From the NCBI GenBank assembly GCA_026686845.1, contig JAIVEN010000024.1, forward strand, positions 5,567,501-5,631,500: 64,000 nucleotides of DNA, given 5' to 3'. Positions 24,776-34,700 of this stretch are shown one piece after another. The notes under the pieces are model-generated. The model saw only the letters and a program-made list of their open reading frames with translations. It did not search any database and was not told the origin of the DNA. Numbering within the stretch: position 1 is the first letter of the stretch; each line of letters starts with the position of its first letter. The translations under genes and the position numbers were made by a program. The DNA is from Adenanthera pavonina. Taxonomy: Eukaryota; Streptophyta; Magnoliopsida; Fabales; Fabaceae.

Positions 24776-26977
24776 TCACTTCTTCTTTGACTTAGACTTC
24801 TTGCTGTAAGTCTTTCCTTTTCCAGATGACTCAGCAGATCTTCCAGCTTGCTTAGTCCCAGCTTGCTTTATCTTCTCCCCCTTTTTGGCATCATCAGAAA
24901 GCCCATCAAAGTCCATTGGAGGAGGTATCTGAGTGAGAGGAACAGCACAAAGAGGGACAGGAGCAAAAGGAATCTCTGGCTGAGCTGGTGCAGGGGGCTC
25001 AGCAGGCTCTTCATCAGAATCATCAGAGACCTCAAGCAGCTCTTGCATTTCCTGCCTGGAAAGAGCTAGCCGAGCTCTCTGTTCCTCTGACAGCCCATAA
25101 TCAAAAAGAGAATGAGAGGCTGGTGCATGAGGAGGAAACATTTCTTCAAGCCTTCTCCTTTGAGCTAGCAGAAGGGCATTGTGAGCAATAGCAGCAAAGT
25201 CAATAACAGGCACAATGCTCCTTTCCTCATTGAGTGTAGATTGCAGAAATGGTGAAGCAGAAATGGATGCTACCAGCTGCTCAACTTGCTCAGACTCTTG
25301 GGTGGAAAGGATAGAGTCCTGAGCAACTGCTTCACTCTGCTCAATTGGGCTTGTTTCCTGCAGACCCTCTTCCTCCATGCCATAGTCCAAGGGTGGACCA
25401 GGACTTACCTCATTGCTGGAGGCCTTTGGTGTGCCAGTTGGTTCAGTCACTTGCATACCAACACCAGGGATAGGAGAATCCAGCTCGAAAGGACTTGGAG
25501 GCACAGGAGATGGAGACAGAGTAGGCTCAGGGATACCAGGCTGAGGTGGAGCTGAAGTGGTAGGAATTGCATTTCTAATTTCTTCATAGGCATCAGCCAC
25601 CACCTTCATATTCACAGCCAACTGATGGATCTGATCTTGTAGATGAGCAAATTTGGCATTTTGCTCATCCCTAATGCTGAGAATAAGTGTTGACAGATTG
25701 TCAAACAGCTCAGTGATCTTAGTTGGCTTGGCTCGAGAGGAGGGAGTGGAAGGAGGGTGAGTAGGCCTGGATGGAGATGGAATAGGCTGAGAAGGCTGAG
25801 GTACAGATCTGCCAGGAGCCTCAGAGGTGCCTTCTTGTTGGAGGGATGCATCAGCAACAAAGAACAAATCTTCAGATTTTCCTGCTCCCTTTCCAACCCA
25901 ATGTCCTTCATCTCTTTCAATGCCCATCCTTTGCAATTCTTCTTCTTTGAAGGCCTCAGTGAGCTTCCCTTTCCCCTTTTCAATGTGCTGAATCCTAGCA
26001 TGCTGCAGGATTCTTGAAATAATTGCTGCATAGGGGAGTGTGGAATCTTTCCTCTGATCCCTTGCCTTTATCATACGCTGGAGAATGATATGACCCATAT
26101 TGATCAGTTTCCCACGTATGATGGCAGTCATCACATGAGCCTCTGCCCTTGTTATCAAATTGAAGCTGCCACCCTTGTTGAATATGATCCTGGACACTAT
26201 GTAGTGTAAGATCCTTACTTGTACACTGAGGTCTGTGGGCTTCAACAGATTTATTGTGGGCCTATTCTCCCTTCTTCTGAATAAGGTGTCCAAGATAGTG
26301 CTCTCCTTGTAATATAGGAAGGGCTCACCTTCTTCGTCAGCTGTGCTAGCCTCATCCATATACCCAGAGGCTGTAATGTCAACTTTCAGCCCATCTTGAC
26401 CTGGGATTTCCAACACCTCATTGAAGGTTTCATCAGCAAGCCAAATGGTCCTTGATCTCAAGGTGACCTCCCATTTCCTTTTCTTGCTGTTATATTTAAG
26501 AGAGGCATACCAAGTCTTCACTACCTCATCATCATATTTTTCAGCAATTTCCAACAGATTTCTATATTTTATCAACCATATTGCAGCATCAAAGTTGTTG
26601 GATATAAGAAATTGTTCCATATTTACACAGTGAGGCTTGATTACCTTTTTGTTTGAAAACTTGGTAGTGTACTCTTCTTGAATCTCTGGGGTGCTCCACA
26701 GTGGTAGTATAGTCAAATCAAACTCTCCAGATTTAGTAGAAGAAGAGGAAGCCACAGCAGCAGTATCAGCCGAAGGAACTGCAGATTTTGAAGATGAGGG
26801 CCCAGCTTTCTGAGGTTCTGACTTGGATGATGATTTTTGGCGTTTGGAAGGAGTAGCTTTACCGGGTTCGGTCTTTCTCTTGGATTTCTCTCCTTCCTTT
26901 GTAGCATATTGAGATTTGACCGTCCTTTTTGGCCGAGTTCCAGCTTGTCCTGTTCCAGGAATCTTCACTCTCGCCAT
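24776..26977 (-). CDS. ORF3 of element 2: additional 733-aa protein between pol and 3' LTR
   Basis: A complete ORF with ATG, same strand as gag-pol, starting about 1 kb after pol. Residues 1-90 are basic and Ser/Lys-rich with nuclear-localisation-like KSKRK and SKRQK. About 95-370 is a folded region with IWLADETFNEVLEIPGQDG, LKPTDLSVQVRILHYIVSRI, RAEAHVMTAIIRGKLINMGH and LPYAAIISRILQHARI, a layout like the plant-specific domain catalogued as putative plant transposon protein (Transposase_32 type). A Pro/Ser-rich linker, a short helical stretch (LQDQIHQLAVNMKVV), an acidic Pro-rich region and a lysine-rich tail (KKSKSKKK) follow. There is no signal peptide and no membrane segment, so it is not an envelope-like protein despite its place. 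Function unknown; DNA, RNA or chromatin binding in the nucleus is a guess from composition. Confidence 0.85.
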   Translation of the reverse strand: MARVKIPGTGQAGTRPKRTVKSQYATKEGEKSKRKTEPGKATPSKRQKSSSKSEPQKAGPSSSKSAVPSADTAAVASSSSTKSGEFDLTILPLWSTPEIQEEYTTKFSNKKVIKPHCVNMEQFLISNNFDAAIWLIKYRNLLEIAEKYDDEVVKTWYASLKYNSKKRKWEVTLRSRTIWLADETFNEVLEIPGQDGLKVDITASGYMDEASTADEEGEPFLYYKESTILDTLFRRRENRPTINLLKPTDLSVQVRILHYIVSRIIFNKGGSFNLITRAEAHVMTAIIRGKLINMGHIILQRMIKARDQRKDSTLPYAAIISRILQHARIQHIEKGKGKLTEAFKEEELQRMGIERDEGHWVGKGAGKSEDLFFVADASLQQEGTSEAPGRSVPQPSQPIPSPSRPTHPPSTPSSRAKPTKITELFDNLSTLILSIRDEQNAKFAHLQDQIHQLAVNMKVVADAYEEIRNAIPTTSAPPQPGIPEPTLSPSPVPPSPFELDSPIPGVGMQVTEPTGTPKASSNEVSPGPPLDYGMEEEGLQETSPIEQSEAVAQDSILSTQESEQVEQLVASISASPFLQSTLNEERSIVPVIDFAAIAHNALLLAQRRRLEEMFPPHAPASHSLFDYGLSEEQRARLALSRQEMQELLEVSDDSDEEPAEPPAPAQPEIPFAPVPLCAVPLTQIPPPMDFDGLSDDAKKGEKIKQAGTKQAGRSAESSGKGKTYSKKSKSKKK

Positions 26978-27978
26978 TTCTTGGTTGAATGATGCAGAAT
27001 GTGGCTGAGAATAGATTTAAGGGATGCGAAAGGAAGTTTAATCGGTGAGAAAAGACGGTTTTTGGATAGGAGTTAAGAGGATTGAAGAGAGAATCAGAAC
27101 AGACTTGGAGGAGTTACAAATAGGGTTGCGTCTGTTCTGTGGGAAACCGTTGGTTTTAACGCATGTAACCGTCTGACAGACGAATTTTGAGGGGTCAAAA
27201 TTCGAACTTCGGGCAGTTACAAGTTAAACTGTTCAGCTCGTCTTACTGACAGACAAATTTTCATCATGAAAGTTCGTCTGACAGAGGCTTGAAACAATCA
27301 ATACATACACAATCAGACGAATTTTGCTCCGACAAAATTCGAATGTTGAAAAGAAAAACAGCTTCATCAAACAAAACTTCAACCAATAGACGAATTAAGC
27401 ATGCAGAGCATCATCTTTCAAGCATTCAATCATCAAGAGCATAAGTCAACAGACGAATTTTGAACTGAAACTTCGAATTTTTCAACTTTTATAAATATTG
27501 TCCAACATTAGTATGTTAAGAAGTAATAATTCGTATAACAGTGATGGACAATCATAACTTTGAAATTTCTATTTTTGAAAATTCGAACTTTCAAGCTTCA
27601 ACAGACGAATTTCGAGGCATTACCGAGAACTGTTCAAGGCATAACAGGCCAAAGTTCGTCTGTTGATCAACCAAAATTCGAATGTTGACCATGTTGACCA
27701 GTTCAAAAACACAGATTATCAATGAAATTCATCTAGCAATCAAACATCATACAAATTTCAACTTTAAAAACTTACAGAATGGATCCAGACCTTAGAATAA
27801 TTATCATTCACTTCATTTTCTGGTTGTTCCAATCTGGAGTGCTCCAATCTTTCAAACTTTTAGCCATTGATTTTCACAAGGAGCACCTGCAACTATATTA
27901 AAACATACTCCGATGCTCAAGTTAGAATAAATTCTAGTATAAAAAAAAGTTCTAAAGACAGAATTGCACAGAAATGAC
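26978..27978 (-). other. pol-ORF3 spacer of element 2, rich in short repeated motifs
   Basis: A 1-kb non-coding region like that of element 1. On the minus strand it starts after pol with AGTTGCAG/GTGCTCC and then carries repeated ATTCGTCTG and AATTCGAA-type motifs at about 27180-27690. It could serve as the ORF3 leader, a splicing control region or a packaging region. Confidence 0.6.
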
Positions 27979-30900
27979 TTACAATTCATTGGGATTTACC
28001 ATTCCCAATTCTCTTCTTATTTTGCAATGCCTGTCTTCTGGTAGAGGTTTGGTTAGTATGTCAGCTAGTTGATCCTCTGTTGGGATGTATTCCAGCTTAA
28101 CTTCTTCTTTCAGAACATGATCCCTTATGAAGTGGTGTCTAACCTCAATATGTTTCGTCCTTGAGTGCATGACAGGATTTTTAGTGATGTTTATGGCACT
28201 TTGATTATCACACATGATGGGTATCTCTTTCATTTTAACCTCAAGATCCTCAAGCTGCTGCTTCATCCAAATGACTTGGGCACAACAACTTCCAGCTGCA
28301 ACATACTCAGCTTCTGCAGTGGATAGAGCCACACTGTTTTGCTTTTTGCTGAACCATGAAACCAGGGATCCTCCAAGAAACTGACAAGTTCCACTTGTGC
28401 TTTTTCTGTCAGTTTTGGATCCTGTAAAGTCAGCATCAGTGTATCCTTTGAGATCTTCTCCATTGCCTTTTGGATACCAAAGACCCATCTGTGATGTTCC
28501 AATTAGATATCTGAAAATTCTTTTCACAGCTGTTGCACGGGTTTCTTTGGGGCATGATTGGAACCTTGCATACATGCAGACACTGAACATAATGTCAGGT
28601 CTGCTGGCAGTTAGATACAGCAGGGATCCAATCATTCTTCTGTATTGAGTAATGTCAAACATTTTCCCATTTTCATCCATGTCCAGTTTGGTTGCAGTGG
28701 CCATAGGTGTTCCCATTGGCTTGGCATTCTCCATTCCAAACTTCTTTAACAGCTCCTTTAGATACTTGGATTGACTGAGAAAGATACCATCATTAAGCTG
28801 TCTGATTTGCAATCCAAGGAAGAAATTGAGTTCACCCATCATGGACATTTCGAATTCTCCCTGCATTAACTTAGAAAATTCCTTGCAAAGAGTTTCATTA
28901 GTAGCATCAAAAATAATATCATCAACATAGATTTGAACAATTAGTAAATCTTTATTCTCTTTCTTAGTAAATAAAGTTGTGTCAACTTTGCCTCTGTTAA
29001 ACCCTTTTTCAGTCAGAAAATTGCTCAATCTTTCATACCATGCTCTAGGGGCTTGTTTTAATCCATAAAGAGCTTTCTTCAGTTTATAGACATGGTTTGG
29101 TTTTGTAGAATCCTCAAAGCCTGGAGGTTGATCTACATAAACTTCTTCCATGATATATCCATTTAGAAAAGCACTTTTTACATCCATTTGATATAGCAAA
29201 ATATTTTTCATGCATGCATAAGCTAGTAGAATTCTTATAGCTTCTAATCTGGCTACTGGTGCAAAGGTTTCTTCAAAATCAATACCTTCTTCTTGAGTAT
29301 ACCCTTTAGCAACTAATCTAGCTTTATTTCTGATTATAGTTCTAGATTCATCAAGTTTGTTTCTGAAAACCCATTTGGTACCAATAACAGGATGATTTTT
29401 GGGTCTAGGTACTAAATCCCAAACTTGATTTCTTTCAAACTGATTAAGTTCATCTTGCATTGCCAAAATCCAGTAATCATCAGTTAAGGCTTCTTCAGCA
29501 CATTTGGGTTCAATTTGAGAAATGAAAGCACAATTTAGCATTTGATCCCTTAACTATTTTCTGGTTTTGACTCTCTCTTGAACATCTCCTATCACTTGAT
29601 CAACAGGATGATTCCTTTGATATCTCCAAGCTCTAGGGAGTTCTTGAGATGTTTCTTCATTATTTTCTTCATCAAACTCTTGCTCCTGGATATTTTCCTC
29701 TATGTTAATAGATTCAGATATCTTTGGAGGTTCAGTTCTACTTTTATCAGAAATGCCCAGTTTTTCAAAATTGAAAGCAAGATCATCCTCATTGGTAAGA
29801 CGTTTTGAAACAGTTTCATTTTCAATGAAAACCACATGCACAGATTCTTCTACCACATTTGATCTTTTATTATAAACTCTATATGCCTTACTCCTACTAG
29901 AGTAGCCTAGAAATATACCTTCATCTGATTTGGCATCAAATTTACCTAGGTTTTCTTTGCCATTGTTGTGAATGAAGCATTTGCATCCGAACACATGGAG
30001 ATGGGACAGATTTGGCTTTCTCCCCTTGTACAGCTCGTATGGAGTCTTTCCCAGGATGGGTCTGATGTAGGCTCTGTTGATGATGTAACTTGCTGTGTTC
30101 ACTGCATCAGCCCAGAACACTTGAGAAAGTTCCTTCTCATTCAGCATAGCTCTGGCCATCTCTCCAATAGTTCTGTTATTCCTTTCTACTACTCCATTCT
30201 GTTGAGGAGTCCTAGGAGCTGAGAAGTTGTGGTCAATTCCATGCTCACTGCAGTACTCCAGGAAGTATGCATTTTCAAATTCTCCTCCATGATCTGATCT
30301 GATAGACACAATAGAGATACCTTTCTCATTTTGCACTTTCTTAACTAAGGTAACAAATGCATCAAAGGTATCACTCTTAGAAGAAAGGAATAATGTCCAA
30401 GTAAATCTAGAATAATCATCAACAATTACAAGCACATACAGATTACCACCAAGACTTTTCACCCTAGATGGTCCAATTAAGTCCATATGCAGCAATTCAA
30501 GTGGTCTTGTTGTGGTAACTATGTTTTTAGATTTGAAGGATGATTTAATTTGTTTTCCTTTTAAGCATGCATCACATTCTTTATCCTTTTCAAAAGATAT
30601 TTTTGGCAAACCAGTAACTAGCTCATTTTTAACCAGTTTAGACAATTGATTCATATTGACATGAGCTAATCTCCTATGCCATAACCAACTATCGTTATTT
30701 TGACTAATTAAGCACACAGAATCTAAGGGAGGAAGTTCATCAAGGTCAATAGTATAGCAGTTACCATCCCTTTGAGCCTTGAGGATTACTCTGTGATCAC
30801 TTTTTCTGATGACCAGGCAAAACTTTGAGTCAAACAGCACCCAGTTTCCTTTGTCACAAGTCTGACTCACGCTTAGTAAGTTGTGGTTGAGGCCAATCAC

Positions 30901-31110
30901 AAACAGCACCTCCTCAATGGATGTTTCAGGATTTTTGCCCACAATGCCAATACCAACAATTTTACCATATTGATCACCTCCAAAGGTCACCTTTCCTCCT
31001 TTCTTGTCTCTAAGGGTGATGAACTTCTCCTTGTCACCAGTCATGTGACTTGAGCAGGCACTGTCCATATACCATTTGTTGCTTTTCTTAGCTTTGAGAC
31101 AGACCTGCAA
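27979..31110 (-). CDS. pol of Copia element 2 (PR-IN, amber, RT-RH)
   Basis: A single frame of about 1040 codons. Protease: [13 protein letters not shown]. Integrase: HHCC site WHRRLAHVN...CDACLKGKQ, catalytic [72 protein letters not shown]. RNase [30 protein letters not shown], ending [18 protein letters not shown]. The only break is a TAG at 29556-29554, between KTRK and LRDQ, at exactly the site of the same TAG in element 1. It lies between domains, so read-through would give a full polyprotein. There is no ATG start; the frame is offset by -1 from gag and opens after TTGTTTTGCAG. Confidence 0.93.
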
Positions 31111-31118
31111 AACAATGT

Positions 31119-32918
31119 TTATGATTTCCTTTTAGGTACCCAAATTTGCTTGGGTCCTTTTTGGTCAGTATATTTTTCCCTAGATGCAGATGCAACTTTG
31201 GGAACCCATCCAACTTTCCTGCCAAGTCCATTTTTCCTCAAATCACAAGAACTGGAAATGTGTCCCTTTTTGTTACAGAAATGACATGTAGTGAAAGGAC
31301 TGCTAGATTGAGATGCAGGAAGAAAATAGTGCAGATAATACTTTTGTCTAGCATGCCTTGGTTGATCATATGTTTCAATATGATGTGATGCATTAGTTTT
31401 CTTTTCATTGTTCTTAGCATGCACAAAATGTCTTTTATATGCATTTTGGTTTTTCTTCCTAATCTTTTCCTGAACAGCACATGGATCATAGCCAAGACCA
31501 GCTTTTCCTTGTGAAATTCTTTGGTTCCCCATCAATGCAAACAACATATCTTTTCCTCTAGTGAGCCTAGACATGCTTTTGACTAAGTAATCATTAGTTT
31601 GTGTAAGTTCAGTGCATGAAGTACAACAGACAGATTCAGCAGTAGGTAAAGAAGTAATTTCAGAGATTGTGTTTTGAGATTCCAACTTATTTATTTTCTT
31701 CTTTGTCAGTTTTAGTTCTTTAGCAACTTTAATGAAATCATCATGAAGCTCATGAAAAGCATCCAGCAATTCAGAATAGGAAGGTTCAGATTCATATACC
31801 TCTTCATCCTGATCACTGCTGTATGAGGGTGTAGCTTCTTCAGAAGCAAGTGCCATTAGACAAATGTTGGCAATCTCATCTTCATCTTCTTCTTCCTCGT
31901 CTGAGCTGTTGCCCCATATGGATGAGATGTACGCCTTCTTCTTTTTCCCTTTGTCAGCACCTTTCTTTTCTTTTTCTTGCTTCTTGAGGAATTGGGGGCA
32001 GTCCCATTTTATGTGTCCCTGCTTCTTGCACTCATAGCAAGTCACAGATTCTTTTGCCTCTTTCTTGCTTTCCCCAGCAGCTACTTTCTTGAAGAATCTC
32101 TTGTTCTTCTTCTTGCTATAGAATCTTCCGAATTTTTTGACCATCATAGCCAAGGTTTCCTCATCAAGTTCATCCTCTTCGTCAGATTCTTCTTCCTTTT
32201 CATCAGCAGCTTTGAGAGCAAGGCCTTTCTTCTTTCTGTCCAGCCCGGCTTCCTTGAGAGCTTTAATTTTTCCTTCATACTCCTCAAGGCTCCCGAAGAG
32301 AGCTGTGACAGAGGCCATTGATTCTCCTCTGGCTTCTTCTATTGCTGTCACCTTGGGCTGCCATTCCAGAGGGAGAGCTCTGAGAATTTTTCTCACTTTC
32401 TCTGATTGAGTGTATTCCTTTCCTAGGCTCTTTAGTTGATTCACAATGAGAGTGAATCTCTTTTGGAGCTCCTTTACAGTTTCTCCTTCAGACATCCTGA
32501 AGCTCTCATACTCTCCAATGCACGTATTGAGTCTGTTCTCCCTGACCCCAGATGTCCCTTCATGTGCAATCTGCAGAGTGTCCCACATCCCTTTTGCAGT
32601 GGTGCATTGTGAGACCCTGTAGAATTCGTCCTGGTTCAGGGCACTGACTAAACAATGCTTTGCTTTAAAATTCAGTAGGACTCTCCTTCTGTCTTCATCA
32701 TTCCACTCTGCTTCCAGCTTCTCTTTGTATCTTCCATCTTCAGTTAGAGCCATTGGGACGAAATCTCCTTTATCAATGACTGACCAGATGTCAAGATCAA
32801 TTGATTGGAGGTAGATCTGCATCCTCATCTTCCAGTACCCATAATGCTCTCCACTGAAGCCTGGTGGTCTGTTAGTGTTGTTCCCTTCAGGAAGTATACT
32901 CTCTCCAAAGCTAGCCAT
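31119..32918 (-). CDS. gag of Copia element 2
   Basis: An intact 599-residue capsid/nucleocapsid protein starting at the ATG at 32918 (MASFGESILPEG); the open frame extends further upstream through the PBS without an ATG. The N-terminal half is the Copia gag (UBN2-like) region with GEHYGYWKMRMQIYL, FKAKHCLVSALNQDEFYRV and AKGMWDTLQ. A Lys/Glu-rich stretch leads to zinc knuckle 1 (CYECKKQGHIKWDC), then an acidic segment, a helical segment and zinc knuckle 2 (CHFCNKKGHISSSC). Two knuckles and about 600 residues exceed ordinary Copia gags and suit a Sirevirus. It ends TAA with pol in the -1 frame. Confidence 0.93.
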   Translation of the reverse strand: MASFGESILPEGNNTNRPPGFSGEHYGYWKMRMQIYLQSIDLDIWSVIDKGDFVPMALTEDGRYKEKLEAEWNDEDRRRVLLNFKAKHCLVSALNQDEFYRVSQCTTAKGMWDTLQIAHEGTSGVRENRLNTCIGEYESFRMSEGETVKELQKRFTLIVNQLKSLGKEYTQSEKVRKILRALPLEWQPKVTAIEEARGESMASVTALFGSLEEYEGKIKALKEAGLDRKKKGLALKAADEKEEESDEEDELDEETLAMMVKKFGRFYSKKKNKRFFKKVAAGESKKEAKESVTCYECKKQGHIKWDCPQFLKKQEKEKKGADKGKKKKAYISSIWGNSSDEEEEDEDEIANICLMALASEEATPSYSSDQDEEVYESEPSYSELLDAFHELHDDFIKVAKELKLTKKKINKLESQNTISEITSLPTAESVCCTSCTELTQTNDYLVKSMSRLTRGKDMLFALMGNQRISQGKAGLGYDPCAVQEKIRKKNQNAYKRHFVHAKNNEKKTNASHHIETYDQPRHARQKYYLHYFLPASQSSSPFTTCHFCNKKGHISSSCDLRKNGLGRKVGWVPKVASASREKYTDQKGPKQIWVPKRKS

Positions 32919-32957
32919 CTTTGTTCCCGGACTGTAAAATCCTTTGAATGGGAATCC

Positions 32958-32971
32958 GGGCTCTGATACCA
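32958..32971 (-). other. Primer-binding site of element 2
   Basis: TGGTATCAGAGCCC on the minus strand, two bases inside the 5' LTR; complement of initiator tRNA-Met. Confidence 0.92.
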
Positions 32972-32973
32972 CT

Positions 32974-34695
32974 TGTTAGCAAGGCTGACTTCCCAAGAGG
33001 GGGGGTGAATTGGGAAGATTGATTTTTTTTCTGCACAAAGCAAAGCAAGTGAAGATATTACAGTATAATGAAAACAACGTGTAAAACAGAGCAAGCTGAA
33101 AAGTAGAGATAAGGAGGAGAAAACTCAGTGATTTATCCTGGTTCGGTCTATCCACTTGACCTACATCCAGTCCCCAAGACACCTCTTGAGATTTATCCAC
33201 TATCCAGCAAGAATTTCAACGGGCTTCTTGCTAAAGCCACAGTACACGAGTATGCTCTGTTCTGAGCTCTCTCAAACTCTCTAAGCACTTTCTCTATGTG
33301 CTTCCTAATCCCCTTGTGAATACCCCTCACAAGTAAATCTATCTTTCAGATGAAGAGTAGATTGTTTACAAATGAATAACTCTCTTGAATAGAGTAGATA
33401 TGAAGGTTTAAGTACAAATAATGAAGTTGGAAGGGTAAAAGCTTTTGAGATGAAAATTCAGCAGAAATTCGGTATATACAAGTTTGATTCGTTACCCACA
33501 ACTTTAAATGATGTTGTATTTATAGATTTGGGTCTCAAATATCCGTTAGAGACAAAATCTATCCGTTAGGGAAGTTATCCAACGGTTACTCTGAAAAACT
33601 ATCCGTTTACCAACCGCATTTAATGTTTCTGACATACTGAAATTTGAATTTTGGTTGGCCAACAGACGAATTTCGAGGGAACCGAAGGTTAAAGCTTCCA
33701 ACATTAAAATACGAAGTTCGTCTGTCCATAGAGTGAAATTCGAATTTTGAAACTTATAAAATATTTTCACAATGTGACATACGAATTTTCAAGAAGAAAG
33801 TTTTTCTGTAAATCGTGAACAGTGTTTTCAATTTTCTACAGTACCCTCGAAATTTGAATTTTGGATGCCCAAAATTCGTCTGTTCATTGAACGTTCAAAT
33901 AGGCACCGTAGTTCACTTTCTTTGAAATTCGAATTTTGGCAGAATGAAATTCGTCTGTCAGAGACCAGTTTTGAGACTTAAATCTTTCTTGATCTCAGAT
34001 GAACTTTATCAAACTTTCAGACGAATTTCTTCTATTTTCTCAAGTTTTGTTTTGTCTGAAATTCGAATTTTGAAAGAGTGAAATTCGAATGTCACAAAGT
34101 AGCTCCCTTGATTCAGATGAATATTCGAATGTTGCTAAGTCAAAGTTCGTCTGTCAGAGAGCATTTTTCAAACTTAGTTTCTTCTTGATTTCAGATGAAC
34201 TTTAGCATAGTTTCAGACGAATTTCTTTGGTTTTCACAAATTGCATTTTGTCTGAAATTCGAATTTTGAAAGAGTGAAGTTCGTCTGTCACAAAAAGGCT
34301 TCTTTCAGACTTGATGAAAATTCGAATTTTGAATGACCAAAATTCGTCTGACAGAGGGACACCTCTCCAGACTTATTCAGTTTTAGCTCGAAATTCGAAT
34401 TTCCAAAAGCAAAGTTCGAATTTCCAACTTGACAGTTCAGTTATACTTTCAAACTTCGTCTGTTTGTGAGTATTTTTCAAATAAGTAAAGATTTAACTTT
34501 AAATCAAGGTTTGAAAATATCTTTTTCTCAAATCAAAATCTTTTACCCAATCTAAACAAAAACTAAAGATCCTACAAAAGATTTAATAGCAAATACTCAG
34601 AAAATCTTCACTTGAAACAGCTTTGATCTCCTTTGATATCTTCAATCCAAGCTCTTGAGTGTTGGTTTGGAATCATCAAAACTCTTGATCCAACA
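32974..34695 (-). repeat. 5' LTR of Copia element 2
   Basis: 1722 bp, near-identical to 22763-24484. TATA-like CTATAAATA (minus) at 33517-33525. It holds about seven CGTCTGTC/CGTCTGAC motifs and several palindromic AATTCGAATTT motifs between about 33650 and 34470. Confidence 0.95.
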
Positions 34696-34700
34696 AGAGG
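34696..34700. repeat. TSD of Copia element 2, right (AGAGG)
   Basis: Exact match to 22758-22762; marks the right border of element 2 within ORF3 of element 1. Confidence 0.95.

Larger units (their letters stand above)
22763..34695 (-). mobile_element. Copia (Sirevirus-like) element 2, nearly intact
   Basis: An 11,933-bp element on the minus strand: 5' LTR 32974-34695, PBS, gag, pol, spacer, ORF3, PPT, 3' LTR 22763-24484. Both LTRs are 1722 bp and differ at 11 positions by my line-by-line comparison, all transitions. Perfect AGAGG target duplications flank it. Long gag, extra ORF after pol, and repeated motifs in LTR and spacer point to the Sirevirus (SIRE) lineage of Ty1/Copia. The only clear coding defect is the amber codon between integrase and RT. 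Confidence 0.95.

Noticed and set aside
24776..26977. Envelope-like protein for ORF3
   Set aside because: Position suggests env, but there is no signal peptide, membrane segment or coat-like feature; the protein is basic and probably nuclear.
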